The notes below the pieces were generated by a model that was given only the letters and a program-made list of their open reading frames with translations, did no database searches and was not told the origin of the DNA. Below are positions 39,925-49,740 of a stretch of DNA of 64,000 bases, piece after piece (positions within the stretch are counted from its first letter, which is position 1; every line of letters begins with the position of its first letter). The stretch is from Pseudoxanthomonas gei (GTDB taxonomy: Bacteria > Pseudomonadota > Gammaproteobacteria > Xanthomonadales > Xanthomonadaceae). The stretch spans positions 1-64,000 of the forward strand of contig NZ_QOVG01000011.1 of the NCBI RefSeq assembly GCF_010119615.1, read 5' to 3'. A program made the translations under genes and the position numbers.

Positions 39925-41754
39925 TCAGGCTTTCTTTTTTGGGATGTAGAGGTCGGTAATGGTGCCGTCGAACACCTCGGCCGCCATGCCCACCGATTCG
40001 CTGAGGGTCGGATGCGGATGGATGGTGTGGCCGATGTCGGCCGCGTCGGCGCCCATCTCGATGGCAAGCGACACTTCGGTGATCAGGTCACCGGCATGCA
40101 CGCCGACGATGGCGCCGCCGATGATGCGGTGGGTGTCCTCGTCGAAGATCAGCTTGGTGAAGCCCTCGCCACGGCCAATGCCCACGGCGCGCGCCGAAGC
40201 GACCCATGGGAACTTGCCCACGCCTACTTTCAGGCCCTTGGCCTTTGCTTCGGTTTCAGTCACCCCGACCCAGGCGATTTCGGGATCGGTGTAGGCCACA
40301 GATGGAATCACCCGCGCCACCCATTCCTTCTTCTCGCCCGCAGCGACTTCCGCCGCCAGCTTGCCTTCGTGGGTGGCCTTGTGCGCCAGCATCGGGTTAC
40401 CGACGATATCGCCGATGGCAAAGATGTGCGGCACGTTGCTGCGCATCTGCCGGTCCACCGGGATGAAACCGCGATCGGTGACGGTGACGCCGGCCTTGTC
40501 CGCGCCAATCTTGTTGCCGTTGGGCGAGCGACCCACGGCCACCAGCACGCGGTCGAAAGTGGTGGTTGCCAGTTCGGCGGGCTGGCCTTCGGCCGCGCTT
40601 TCAAAGGCGACACTGATGCCCTGCGCGGAAGCCTCGACCTTGGTCGCCTTGGTCTTCAGGTAAATCGCCACGCCTTGCTTCTTCAGGCGATCGGCCAGCG
40701 GCCTGACCAGGTCCTTGTCGGCGCCGGGCATCAGCTGGTCCATGAATTCCACCACTGTGACCTGGCTGCCCAGCGCGCGATACACGGTGGCCATTTCCAG
40801 GCCGATGATGCCGCCACCGACCACCAGCAATTTTTCCGGGACCTCGTCGATCTGCAACGCGTCGGTGGAGTCCATGACGCGCGGGTCGTCCCACGGGAAG
40901 GCGGGCAGCTTCACCGCCTGCGAGCCGGCGGCGATGATGCATTGCTCGAACCGCAGCAACTGGGTCTTGCCGTCTTCGCCGACGATTTCAAGCTCGTTGG
41001 GCGACGCGAACGAGGCCACGCCCTGCACGACGCGCACCTTGCGCTGCTTGGCCATGCCGGCCAGGCCCTTGGTGAACTGGCCGACGACCTTGCCGTCCTT
41101 GAACGCGCGCAGCTTGTCCAGGTCGATCTTCGGCGCGCCGAACTCCACGCCGATATCGGCCGAATGCGCGGCTTCCTCGATCAGCGCGGCGGCATGCAGC
41201 AGCGCCTTGGAGGGAATGCAACCCACGTTGAGGCAAACGCCGCCCAGCGAGGCATAGCGCTCGATCATCACCGTATCCAGGCCCAGGTCGGCGGCGCGGA
41301 ACGCGGCGGTGTAGCCTCCCGGGCCGGACCCCAGCACGACCATGCGGCATTCAATGTCGGCGGGCTTGCCGCTGCCCTGTGCCGCTTTGGGAGCCGGCAC
41401 GGAGGGGGCCGCAGGCATGGCCGGCGATGGCGTGACCGGAGGCTTCGGCATCTCGACGTCGACCCTGGCCGGTGCGGAAATGCCCGGTGCGGGAGCGGCG
41501 GGCGTGGAGACCGCACCCTCCGCTTCCAGGATGGCCACCACGCTGCCTTCGGACAGGGTGTCGCCCAGCTTCACCCTCAATTCCTTGACCACGCCGGCCG
41601 CGGACGAGGGCACTTCCAGCGTCGCCTTGTCCGATTCCAGTGTCACCAGACCCTGGTCCTTCTTCACCGTGTCGCCCACGGCGACCAGGATTTCGATGAC
41701 CGGCACATCGGTGTAGTCGCCGATGTCGGGAACCTTGATTTCAATAGTTGCCAT
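39925..41754 (-). CDS. lpdA: Dihydrolipoyl dehydrogenase with N-terminal lipoyl domain (PDH E3)
   Basis: 609-aa FAD flavoprotein that reoxidises the dihydrolipoyl group of E2. Residues 1-80 are a lipoyl domain with K43 in ESDKATLE. A Pro/Ala linker (82-130) follows, then the dehydrogenase: FAD-binding GSGPGGYTAA (142-150), redox pair C174/C179 in GGVCLNVGC, NAD motif GGGIIGLE and the C-terminal HPHPTLSE active-site histidine. The long form with its own lipoyl domain is usual for pyruvate-dehydrogenase E3 in this group. It lies 83 bp after aceF. Confidence 0.95.
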   Translation of the reverse strand: MATIEIKVPDIGDYTDVPVIEILVAVGDTVKKDQGLVTLESDKATLEVPSSAAGVVKELRVKLGDTLSEGSVVAILEAEGAVSTPAAPAPGISAPARVDVEMPKPPVTPSPAMPAAPSVPAPKAAQGSGKPADIECRMVVLGSGPGGYTAAFRAADLGLDTVMIERYASLGGVCLNVGCIPSKALLHAAALIEEAAHSADIGVEFGAPKIDLDKLRAFKDGKVVGQFTKGLAGMAKQRKVRVVQGVASFASPNELEIVGEDGKTQLLRFEQCIIAAGSQAVKLPAFPWDDPRVMDSTDALQIDEVPEKLLVVGGGIIGLEMATVYRALGSQVTVVEFMDQLMPGADKDLVRPLADRLKKQGVAIYLKTKATKVEASAQGISVAFESAAEGQPAELATTTFDRVLVAVGRSPNGNKIGADKAGVTVTDRGFIPVDRQMRSNVPHIFAIGDIVGNPMLAHKATHEGKLAAEVAAGEKKEWVARVIPSVAYTDPEIAWVGVTETEAKAKGLKVGVGKFPWVASARAVGIGRGEGFTKLIFDEDTHRIIGGAIVGVHAGDLITEVSLAIEMGADAADIGHTIHPHPTLSESVGMAAEVFDGTITDLYIPKKKA

Positions 41755-41837
41755 GAGGCTCGTTCCTTGCGCGGGGCGACTTTCCAGCCGCCTGCGGATG
41801 CGTGGAGGTGGTTAGGCGGTGGCCAGACGCGTTCGCC

Positions 41838-43280
41838 TTACAGCAGCACGCGGCGCATGTCGCCGAGCAGTTGCGCCAGGTACGCGGTGAAGCGGGCGGC
41901 GGAAGCACCATCGATGACACGGTGGTCGTAGCTCAGCGACAGCGGCAGTTGCAGGCGCGGCTGGAAGGCGCTGCCGTCCCACACTGGCTGGATCGAGGAT
42001 TTCGACACCCCCAGAATCGCCACTTCCGGCGCATTGACGATAGGCGTGAAGGCCACGCCACCGATGCCGCCAAGCGAGCTGATGGAGAAGCAGCCACCCG
42101 ACATTTCCGCCGGACCCAGCTTGCCGTCGCGGGCCTTGGCGGCCAGTTCACCCATTTCCCTGGCAAGCTCGGCAAGGCCTTTCTTGTCCACGTCACGGAT
42201 CACCGGCACCACCAGTCCGTTGGGCGTGTCGGCGGCAAAGCCGATGTGGAAATACTTCTTCAGCGTCAGGTTCTCGCCGCTGGCATCCAGCGAGGCATTG
42301 AAATCCGGGTACTTCTTCAGGCCGGCCACTACCGCCTTCATGATGAAGACGAGCATGGTCAGCTTGATGCCGGCTTTCTCGTTCTCCTTGTTCAACAGCA
42401 CGCGCAGTTCTTCCAGTCCGGTGATGTCGGCGTGGTCGTGCTGGGTGACGTGCGGGATCATTGCCCAGTTGCGGGCGAGGTTGGCACCGGAAATCTTCTT
42501 GATCCGCGACAGCGGCTTGACCTCGATCTCACCGAATTTGGCGAAATCTACCTTCGGCCAGGGCAGCAGGCTCAGGCCATTGCCACCGGAAGGCGTCGGG
42601 GAAGCGCCGCCCACGGCAGCGCCGCCACCGGCCAGCGCTTCCTTGACGAATTTCTGCACGTCTTCCTTGCTGATGCGGCCGGCGCGCTCGCTGCCCTTGA
42701 CCTGGGCCAGATCGATGCCGAGCTCGCGTGCGAACAGGCGCACCGACGGACTGGCATGCGGCACTTTCTGCGGCAGCACCGCATCGGCGTTGAATTCCAC
42801 CGGCGGGCTGTTCGGTGGCGAGGCCTCCGGATCCAACCCGGGCCTGCTGTCCACGACCTGCGTTGCAGGCGCTGCTGCCGCCTGAGTCGACGCAGCCTGC
42901 TGGTCGATCTCGCGCTGGGCCAGCTTGTCGGGTTCGGCGGCAACGGCTACCGGCTCGACCTTGGCACCGGTTTCGGCAGTGGCGACTTCGGCCTTGCCTG
43001 GCGTTGCGGCGGCCGCGACAGGCTTGGCAGCCTCGCCATCGGCCGCTTCGATCAGCGCGACCAACGAGCCTTCCGAAAGCGTGTCGCCCAGCTTCACCTT
43101 CAGCTCCCTGACCACGCCGGCAAACGGAGCGGGCACCTCCAGGGTGGCTTTGTCCGATTCCAGCGTGACCAGCCCCTGGTCCTTGACCACCGTGTCGCCG
43201 ACGGCGACCAGGATTTCAATGACGGGCACATCACTGTAGTCGCCGATATCGGGAACGAGTGCTTCCTTGAATCCGGCCAT
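41838..43280 (-). CDS. aceF: Pyruvate dehydrogenase E2, dihydrolipoamide acetyltransferase
   Basis: 480 aa. Single lipoyl domain with K44 in ESDKATLE, an Ala/Pro/Glu linker, a peripheral-subunit-binding domain (SVRLFARELGIDLAQVKGS, about 161-179), a second linker, and the catalytic core with DHRVIDG near 452-458 (His453 and Asp457). Many E2 proteins of gammaproteobacteria have two or three lipoyl domains; here there is one, with a further one on E3. E1 (aceE) is not in the window. Confidence 0.94.
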   Translation of the reverse strand: MAGFKEALVPDIGDYSDVPVIEILVAVGDTVVKDQGLVTLESDKATLEVPAPFAGVVRELKVKLGDTLSEGSLVALIEAADGEAAKPVAAAATPGKAEVATAETGAKVEPVAVAAEPDKLAQREIDQQAASTQAAAAPATQVVDSRPGLDPEASPPNSPPVEFNADAVLPQKVPHASPSVRLFARELGIDLAQVKGSERAGRISKEDVQKFVKEALAGGGAAVGGASPTPSGGNGLSLLPWPKVDFAKFGEIEVKPLSRIKKISGANLARNWAMIPHVTQHDHADITGLEELRVLLNKENEKAGIKLTMLVFIMKAVVAGLKKYPDFNASLDASGENLTLKKYFHIGFAADTPNGLVVPVIRDVDKKGLAELAREMGELAAKARDGKLGPAEMSGGCFSISSLGGIGGVAFTPIVNAPEVAILGVSKSSIQPVWDGSAFQPRLQLPLSLSYDHRVIDGASAARFTAYLAQLLGDMRRVLL

Positions 43281-43409
43281 ACGGAACTCCAGTGATCAGA
43301 TCGGGTGGGGAAACCCTATTGTGGCCATCTGGATGCAATGCGCCAACCTTTCACTGGTAATCCATTGGTCTGCTGCCGCTTTCGCGCTGAGCGGTCCAGC
43401 GCGGCCCGC

Positions 43410-44159
43410 TCACTTTGCCGCAGTCGCGCCTTCGTCCTGCTTGACACGCAACAGATCCAGCGCGGCGCCACCCGGCAGACGATACGCCAGCGCATTGTCC
43501 AGCCGGTCCAGTGCTTCCATCTTCGAACACAGCTGCTCGGCGCGCTTCTCCAGCGCCTTGGCCCGCGGCCCCACACGCGCCTCGATCTGCTTGTCCAGGT
43601 CTTGCATCGCCTCCAGGCGCTTGCTGTCACCACTGAGCGCGGCACGGACCGCCCCGCCGACAATGTCGCCGATGACCATGGGCACGACTTCGGAGACCGC
43701 CTCGCCGATGCCGTTGCCCAGGTCGCTGGAATCGAAACGGTTGGCAGCCACTGCATGCGACAGGCGCGCGTCGATCCTGCTGCGTGCGGTTTCCAGCCTG
43801 GCACGCGTGCTGGGCGGATCGCTGCTGAAGCCGGCTGCGACCTCGCCCAATGCCGTGAACGCGATGTCCGCGGCAGCGCGCCCGATGTCGCGTGCCAGCG
43901 GCAGGATTTCGCGGGTGCCGCGATCGAACTCGGCAATACGCTTGCTGTCCGCTTCGCCCAATGCCACCCATTTGTCATCGACGAACAGGCGCTCGCCACG
44001 GATCACGATCCACTTCGGGGTGCCGCTGCCGCGGGTCAGGATGACGCTCTGTCCGTTGACGCTGAGGTCGTAGTCGCTTTCGATGTTGCAGCGGATGTCA
44101 CGCGATTGCGCGGCGGCCGCCGGCAGCGACAAGGCAACGACAAGAAGTGCGCGGCGCAT
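43410..44159 (-). CDS. DUF2884 (YggN-like) periplasmic protein
   Basis: 249 aa with a signal peptide (MRRALLVVALSLPAAAAQS). The DUF2884 region reads CNIESDYDLSVNG... GERLFVDDKWVALGEADSKRIAEFDRG (about residues 23-95), followed by a long Ala/Arg-rich helical part. Function unknown. Start ATG 44159; sequence upstream in the frame is not signal-like. Confidence 0.82.
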   Translation of the reverse strand: MRRALLVVALSLPAAAAQSRDIRCNIESDYDLSVNGQSVILTRGSGTPKWIVIRGERLFVDDKWVALGEADSKRIAEFDRGTREILPLARDIGRAAADIAFTALGEVAAGFSSDPPSTRARLETARSRIDARLSHAVAANRFDSSDLGNGIGEAVSEVVPMVIGDIVGGAVRAALSGDSKRLEAMQDLDKQIEARVGPRAKALEKRAEQLCSKMEALDRLDNALAYRLPGGAALDLLRVKQDEGATAAK

Positions 44160-44326
44160 AGGAATTCTCGCAGGGTCTGGTGGCGGGCAGCATGCCACCT
44201 GGCGGGTCGCCGACCACGTGCCTTTCGGCAGGAGGCCGCAAGTCACGTGCTGGCCGATGATCCTGGCTGCGCATTCACTTAACGGGACAGACCCTAGGAT
44301 GCCGCGTCCCCACCCGGAAAGTCCCC

Positions 44327-45088
44327 ATGCGCCTGCTCGTCCTGCTGATGTCCCTGGCCATGCCCCTGGTAGCGTGGTTTTCCCAACGGGAAGCCTTCGG
44401 GCCCAGCAATGGCGCCATTTCCGATCGCTATCCGACCCTGGTGGTGGCGGCCGGCTACGCCTTCGCGATCTGGGGACTGATTTTCCTGCTGGATGTGCTG
44501 TTCGGGTTCTGGCAACTGTCCTCGAAGCGCCGCAACGACGGCGCCGTCGCGGGCATCCGCCTGCCTGCCGCGCTGGGCTTTGCCCTGACCACGCTGTGGA
44601 TGCCGGTGTTCTCGAACCAGCGCTTCGGGCTGGCCTTGCTGATCATCTGGGCCAGCCTGGCGTGCCTGCTGGTATGCGCGCTGCGCCTGTCACGCGATCC
44701 GCGGCCGGCACCCGGACAACGCTGGTTTGCCTGGCTGCCGCTGTCGCTGCACGCAGGCTGGCTGTCGCTGGCCGCCATCCTCAACACCGCGCAGGTGATC
44801 GTGGCGTACGAACTGTTGCCAACCGGGAACATGCTGCCCTGGAGCGTGGCCTTGCTGGCCGCCGCCGCCCTCATGCTGCTGGCCCTGAACCAGCGCATGC
44901 GTGGCAACCTGGCCTATGTCGCCGCGGCGCTGTGGGCATTGGTGGCCGTGTACATGAAGCAATCGGCAAGCGAACTGCCGGGCGCCGGCACTGCGGCCTG
45001 GGTGGCCCTGGCCATTGCGGCGATCCTGGCCATCCAGACCCTCTGGCTGCACCTGCGCGCGCGGCCCGCGCTTTCGGTCGCGAACTGA
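44327..45088 (+). CDS. TspO/MBR-like integral membrane protein
   Basis: 253 aa, seven to eight hydrophobic helices, with the YAFAIWGLIFLLD motif near 44-56 seen in TspO-like and tryptophan-rich membrane proteins. Longer than classical TspO (about 160 aa). Ligand unknown. Confidence 0.7.
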   Translation: MRLLVLLMSLAMPLVAWFSQREAFGPSNGAISDRYPTLVVAAGYAFAIWGLIFLLDVLFGFWQLSSKRRNDGAVAGIRLPAALGFALTTLWMPVFSNQRFGLALLIIWASLACLLVCALRLSRDPRPAPGQRWFAWLPLSLHAGWLSLAAILNTAQVIVAYELLPTGNMLPWSVALLAAAALMLLALNQRMRGNLAYVAAALWALVAVYMKQSASELPGAGTAAWVALAIAAILAIQTLWLHLRARPALSVAN

Positions 45089-45107
45089 CGCAGCGCGCCT
45101 GCTTGGT

Positions 45108-45554
45108 TCAGGCCTGCTGCCAGGGCCTGACCACCAGCAAGGCTCCGGCGATTACCAGCAGCGCGCCAAAGACACGCAAACCGTCTATCGGCTGGCGCGC
45201 GTGCAGCACGCCGAAGTGATCGAGCAGCAGCGATCCGGCCACCTGGCCGAACACCACCAGGCAGATCAGCGCGGCCGCGCCCATCCGCGGGATCAGCATG
45301 GTGGCGGCGGCGACATAAACGGCGCCGATCAGGCCGCCGGTCCATGCCCACCACGGAACCCTGCCCAACGCGGCCAGATCCAGCGAAGGCTTGCTGGCAA
45401 GCCACCACACCGCGAGTACTACGCCCCCCACGACGAACGAGGCCAGCGACGCAAACAGCGGTCCGGTGGTCTGCTTGCCAAGGGATGCGTTTATCAAGGC
45501 CTGCAGCGGCAGCAGCATGCCGATCAACAGGGCCAGGGCAATTGCCGATTTCAT
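45108..45554 (-). CDS. DMT-family small transporter (DUF606/YdcZ-like)
   Basis: 148 aa, five transmembrane helices. MLLPLQALINASLGKQTTGPL and VFGQVAGSLLLDHFG are DUF606 hallmarks (cited by residues 13-33 and 101-115). Such half-size transporters usually work as dimers or pairs; only one is present here. Confidence 0.85.
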   Translation of the reverse strand: MKSAIALALLIGMLLPLQALINASLGKQTTGPLFASLASFVVGGVVLAVWWLASKPSLDLAALGRVPWWAWTGGLIGAVYVAAATMLIPRMGAAALICLVVFGQVAGSLLLDHFGVLHARQPIDGLRVFGALLVIAGALLVVRPWQQA

Positions 45555-45965
45555 GAAGGCTTCCTCGCGGGACAGCGGACACGATAAGCCATCGCCCGCG
45601 AACTGTTCCAGGGTGCATGCGCGAACACAAGCGTCAGAGCCGCAGCGCTGCAGCAGACGCGGGACGGTCGTGATGGGAGGCCAGAACGAGGAATCCTTGA
45701 ATAGCGAATCTCCGGAAAACTGCGTAGGGCGGGCGCAGAGAGCGCTTTGACGCGAACGTATACGCGGAGCGAGTCACCGCTGCGACTTCAGGATGAATCG
45801 AATGTCACCTTGCTGAATTTCTTGCGCGGCTTATGAACACGATGAAGCAAGCATGAAAAAATCCGGCTGATCCAAATGTCTTGCTGGCGTGCATTCATGC
45901 GCGAATCGATACCGTGTCCACCGCCCTCTCCCCGGGCGCATTCAAAAGAACATGAGGAGAACCAC
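45555..45965. other. Gene-free stretch between divergent genes
   Basis: About 410 bp with no convincing gene. It holds the promoters of the DUF606 transporter (minus) and the OmpW-like gene (plus). TTGCTG-N16-TATGAA near 45812-45839 is a weak plus-strand promoter candidate. Confidence 0.5.
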
Positions 45966-46610
45966 ATGGCTTCATTTAAGAAACTCAGCATTGCCCTGCT
46001 TTCGGCAATCGCTTTTGCGCCTGCGGCTTTCGCGCAGGACACAGGCAGTACCGATGCCTCTGGCACTGATACCGCATCGGGCAAGCGCATCGCCATCGTT
46101 GGCGGCGGCGCGATCCTGCAGCCGGACTCCAACCCGACCCCGGGCCTGGAAGTGGATGGCGGCACGGCACCTACGTTGAGCGCGAGCTGGTATGTCAACG
46201 ACAACGTGGCCGTCGAACTGTGGGGCGCAGCGGACAAGTTCAACCACCGCGTGCGCGGACCGCAAGGCAAGATCGGCACGGTGGAACAGCAACCCATCGC
46301 CGTCAGCGGCCAGTATCATTTCCGTGACGCCGATGCGGTAATGCGTCCGTTCCTCGGGCTGGGCTACTACGAGTCCAACTTCAGCAACGAGGACATCTCC
46401 GGTGGTGGCCCGCACGTGGGCCTGTCGACCGCCAAGGGTCCCATCGCCACGGCGGGTATGGACTTCAACATCAATAGTCGCTGGTTTGCACGTACCGACG
46501 TGCGTTACATGAAGGGCGACGCGGACGTGAACGTTGCGGGCGAAGGCACCGGTACCGAACTGACGCTGGATCCGTGGACCGTGGGCCTGGGCCTCGGCGC
46601 GCGTTTCTAA
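45966..46610 (+). CDS. OmpW-family outer membrane protein
   Basis: 214 aa. Signal peptide MASFKKLSIALLSAIAFAPAAFAQ is cut after AFA. An eight-strand barrel follows with typical OmpW elements (APTLSASWYVNDNVAVELWG, QYHFRDADAVMRPFLGLG, by position about 70-130) and ends GARF. Strong GAGGAG lies before ATG 45966, and a terminator follows. OmpW proteins form small hydrophobic channels. Confidence 0.85.
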   Translation: MASFKKLSIALLSAIAFAPAAFAQDTGSTDASGTDTASGKRIAIVGGGAILQPDSNPTPGLEVDGGTAPTLSASWYVNDNVAVELWGAADKFNHRVRGPQGKIGTVEQQPIAVSGQYHFRDADAVMRPFLGLGYYESNFSNEDISGGGPHVGLSTAKGPIATAGMDFNINSRWFARTDVRYMKGDADVNVAGEGTGTELTLDPWTVGLGLGARF

Positions 46611-46635
46611 GCCAACGCTGTAACGAGCAAGCTGC

Positions 46636-46665
46636 GGCAGGCCTGGCAACAGGCCTGCCGTTTTT
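46636..46665 (+). terminator. Rho-independent terminator after the OmpW-like gene
   Basis: GGCAGGCCT-ggcaac-AGGCCTGCC-GTTTTTC, a 9-bp GC-rich stem and U run 26 bases after the stop. Confidence 0.92.
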
Positions 46666-46802
46666 CGTTGGCGGCAGCCTAAAGTTGCAGGCTGAATTGC
46701 CCGGCCCTGCATGAGCGGGCGATCACCGGGCCGATGCTCACCGGTACTTAGCGCTGCGGACGGTAGCTTTGTCAGTCCCGTTCCCTTCCCCCAAGGATTC
46801 CC

Positions 46803-47093
46803 ATGCCCACTGTCCGCCTGCGCGTCACCGGTAACGAATATGCCGCCTCCGAGCTCATGCACGCCCTCGAGGCGATCGAAGGCATCGAGCATGTCGAGGA
46901 AGTCGCCGACCTGATGCCGCACATGGATGACGAGGATTCCAGCTCGGCCGGCCTGCCCGATGACGAATCGCCCGGGCTGCACAACATCGAGATCGAAGCG
47001 CCCAATGAGGAAGCCGTGCGCCGCATCCACACCGTGGTGGAAGTGCTGGCCGAGCGCACCGAGAGCGCGATCGAGATCGTCGAAGAGTTCTGA
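46803..47093 (+). CDS. Conserved small acidic protein
   Basis: 96 aa, strongly acidic. A beta-alpha-beta pattern, TVRLRVTGNEYAASELMHAL...IEHVEEV, then NIEIEAPNEEAVRRIHTVVEVLAE, suggests a ferredoxin-like or ACT-like fold of two half-repeats around an acidic loop (MDDEDSSSAGLPDDES). No catalytic motif. Function unknown. Codon use fits the genome. Confidence 0.7.
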   Translation: MPTVRLRVTGNEYAASELMHALEAIEGIEHVEEVADLMPHMDDEDSSSAGLPDDESPGLHNIEIEAPNEEAVRRIHTVVEVLAERTESAIEIVEEF

Positions 47094-47126
47094 GGTGCGG
47101 GCCCCGGGCGTGCCGGCATGCCCGGC

Positions 47127-47657
47127 TTACCTGGTGCGGGGCAAGCGGCGCCGCAGCCCCCAGGTGTAGCTGAGGTAGTAGCCGAGCAGCAGTCCGGCCA
47201 CGGCGAACAGGCTGGCATGGTCCAGCACCGGGATCATCGCCAGCGATTCGCGCCCTTGCCAGTACCGCCACATCTCCACGAATCCCATCGCGATACGGGC
47301 GGTGACCAGCAGGGTCAGCGCCAGTACCAGCCAAGCGTTGGGCGTGTAGAACAGTCCCTGTGGCGTGGCTTCGAAACGGCTGATCCACAAGCCAAGCACG
47401 CCTGCAAGCAGCCCGATCCCCATTCCGCCCAGCGCATAGGCCAGGGCGCCGGGCCACCAGAAGGTGGTCACGGCCATACTGAGCACGAACAACCCAGCGG
47501 ACAGCAACAGCAGCCAAGCATTCAAGTTGACCAGCCAGGGCCAGGCCTTGCGCCGCGCCTTGCCCAGGCGATAGCGCTGCCAGATGGACAGCGGCAGCAG
47601 CACCAGCCACAGCGCCAGCAGGACCAGGATCACCAGCGGCACGATCAGCAACGGCAT
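47127..47657 (-). CDS. Conserved membrane protein
   Basis: 176 aa, five hydrophobic helices, with YRLGKARRKAWPW between helices 1 and 2. The layout is similar to CcdC/DUF1453-type membrane proteins, but the match is uncertain. Its start overlaps the stop of the EamA transporter by one base (TGATG), so the two are coupled. Confidence 0.7.
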   Translation of the reverse strand: MPLLIVPLVILVLLALWLVLLPLSIWQRYRLGKARRKAWPWLVNLNAWLLLLSAGLFVLSMAVTTFWWPGALAYALGGMGIGLLAGVLGLWISRFEATPQGLFYTPNAWLVLALTLLVTARIAMGFVEMWRYWQGRESLAMIPVLDHASLFAVAGLLLGYYLSYTWGLRRRLPRTR

Positions 47658-48538
47658 CAGGGGTGCTCACTTTCCATATGGACTTTTTCGCGGCGCAGCA
47701 GGTACAGGCCGCTGACCACGATGATGCCGGCGCCTATCCAGGTCACGCCATCGGGCAGCACGTGCCACAAGGCCAGGTCAAGGCCTACGCCCCAGACCAG
47801 CGCGCTGTATTCGAATGGCGCAATCAGCGAGGCCTCGCCACGGCGGAAAGCCTCGGTGAGCGCCACCTGCGCCAGCGAACCGGATAAACCGACGCCCGCG
47901 ATCACCCACAGGTCGGCGACCTGCAGCGGCCGCCAGTTCGGCGCAGCCAGCACGCCGGCCCCCAGCGACAACAGCACGATGAACCACAACACCATCGCCT
48001 GGATGCTGTCGCGTTGCGCCAGCAGGCGCACGGTGATGGCGCTGGCCGCGTAGCAGATCGCGGCCAGCAGGATGGCCAGCCCACCCAGTGTCGCCATGCC
48101 CTGTCCTGTAGGGCGCAGGACCACCAGTACGCCGACCAGGCCCACCACGATCGCCACCCAGCGCCCGGGCCCCACTTTTTCGCCCAGCAAGGGCCCGGCC
48201 ATCGCGGTGACCAGCATCGGCGCCACGAAGGTGATGGCGTAGGCGGTCGACAGCGGCATGGTCCGCAGGCCGTAGACGAAGCCGAACATCATGCCGATGC
48301 CCAGCACCCCGCGCAGGACATGCAGCGGCCAGTGCACGTGCCACAGGGTGTTGGGCCTGGCCGTCCATGCGACCCACACCAGCACCAGCGGCAGCGACGC
48401 CAGTCCGCGCAACGCCGCCACCTGCAGTGGCGGATAGTGCGGCGAAAGCAGCTTCAAACCCGCATCCATCAGCGCGAACAGGGCCACGGCCAGCAGCATC
48501 AGGCTGATCGCGGGCAGGTGGCTGGGCTTGGATTCCAT
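47657..48538 (-). CDS. EamA/DMT-family transporter
   Basis: 293 aa with ten transmembrane helices in two EamA repeats (about 1-140 and 150-285). RGLASLPLVLVW and the second-repeat EAFRRGEASLIAPFEYSALVWG are typical of the S-adenosylmethionine/drug-metabolite branch. Substrate unknown. Confidence 0.88.
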   Translation of the reverse strand: MESKPSHLPAISLMLLAVALFALMDAGLKLLSPHYPPLQVAALRGLASLPLVLVWVAWTARPNTLWHVHWPLHVLRGVLGIGMMFGFVYGLRTMPLSTAYAITFVAPMLVTAMAGPLLGEKVGPGRWVAIVVGLVGVLVVLRPTGQGMATLGGLAILLAAICYAASAITVRLLAQRDSIQAMVLWFIVLLSLGAGVLAAPNWRPLQVADLWVIAGVGLSGSLAQVALTEAFRRGEASLIAPFEYSALVWGVGLDLALWHVLPDGVTWIGAGIIVVSGLYLLRREKVHMESEHP

Positions 48539-48652
48539 CCCGCATTATCGCCCACGCCATGCCTGCCTCCGTGTGTCGCGCACGTCGCGATCCGCCCGGC
48601 CCTGCGGGCCATCTGGGTTAACCTAGCGACCTCCCCACGTCCAATCACCGCC

Positions 48653-49135
48653 ATGCCCTCTTTCGACGTCATTTCCGAAGTCAACACCCATGAACTCACC
48701 AACGCCGTCGACCAGGCCAGCCGCGAGCTGACCACCCGCTTCGACTTCAAGGGCGTGGAGGCCAAGTTCGCACTCGACGAAAACGTGATCAGCCAGTCGG
48801 CACCCAGCGAATTCCAGCTCAAGCAGATGTCGGAAATCCTGCGCGCGCGCCTGATCGCCCGCGGCATCGATGTGCGCTGCCTGGAGGAAGGCGAGGTGGA
48901 AACCAACCTGGCCGGCGCGCGCCAGAAGATCACCGTGAAGCAGGGCATCGAGCAGAAGATCGCCAAGAAGATCGCCGCCACGCTGAAGGAAGCCAAGCTC
49001 AAGGTGGAAAGCCAGATCAACGGCGACAAGCTGCGCATCAATGGCAAGAAGCGCGACGACCTGCAGGACGCGATGGCGCTGCTGAAGAAATCGGATTTCG
49101 AATTGCCGCTGCAGTTCGACAACTTCCGCGACTGA
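48653..49135 (+). CDS. yajQ: YajQ-family nucleotide-binding protein
   Basis: 160 aa. MPSFDVISEVNTHELTNAVDQ and FDFKGVEAKFALDE are signature sequences (residues 1-21 and 30-43). In Xanthomonas campestris a YajQ protein (XC_3703) binds cyclic di-GMP and works with a LysR-type regulator in virulence control; the same role is possible here. Standard length. Confidence 0.95.
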   Translation: MPSFDVISEVNTHELTNAVDQASRELTTRFDFKGVEAKFALDENVISQSAPSEFQLKQMSEILRARLIARGIDVRCLEEGEVETNLAGARQKITVKQGIEQKIAKKIAATLKEAKLKVESQINGDKLRINGKKRDDLQDAMALLKKSDFELPLQFDNFRD

Positions 49136-49144
49136 GTCCCGGCA

Positions 49145-49699
49145 ATGGACGACAAAATGCCCGGCGACCCGATCGCCGATACCCGGCGGTGGCTGGAGCG
49201 CGCGGTGATCGGACTCAATCTGTGTCCGTTCGCCAAGGCGGTTTACGTCAAGCAGCAGGTGCGCTTCGTGCTAAGCGATGCGAGCACGCCGGAGGCCCTG
49301 CTGGAACAGCTGGCCGAGGAGCTGCTGCTGCTGCGCGATACCCCGGCCGAAGAAATCGATACCACCCTGATCGTGCATCCGGACGTGCTGCAGGACTTCC
49401 TGGACTACAACGACTTCCTGGACAACGCCGATGCCGCGGTCGAGGCGCTGGACCTGGCCGGCGTGCTGCAGGTGGCCAGCTTCCACCCGGCCTACCAGTT
49501 CGCCGGGACCGCCCCTGGCGACATCGGCAACTACAGCAACCGTTCGCCCTATCCCACCCTGCACCTGCTGCGCGAAGACAGCGTGGCCCGCGCGGTCGAA
49601 GCCTTTCCGGAGGCCGACGCCATCATCGACCGCAACCTGGAAACGCTGGACAGGCTGGGCATCGAGGGCTGGCAGCAAATATTCACGTCAACGCGCTAG
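49145..49699 (+). CDS. DUF1415 family protein
   Basis: 184 aa, soluble, with LNLCPFAKAVYV (about 24-35) and the closing block FHPAYQFAGT...YSNRSPYPTLHLLRE (about 115-143) that define DUF1415. Cys27 and the histidines are conserved-looking. Function unknown. It starts 9 bp after yajQ and is probably co-transcribed. Confidence 0.88.
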   Translation: MDDKMPGDPIADTRRWLERAVIGLNLCPFAKAVYVKQQVRFVLSDASTPEALLEQLAEELLLLRDTPAEEIDTTLIVHPDVLQDFLDYNDFLDNADAAVEALDLAGVLQVASFHPAYQFAGTAPGDIGNYSNRSPYPTLHLLREDSVARAVEAFPEADAIIDRNLETLDRLGIEGWQQIFTSTR

Positions 49700-49740
49700 C
49701 GAAAACACACCCACCGAACGCCGAAACCGAAACCGAACGA

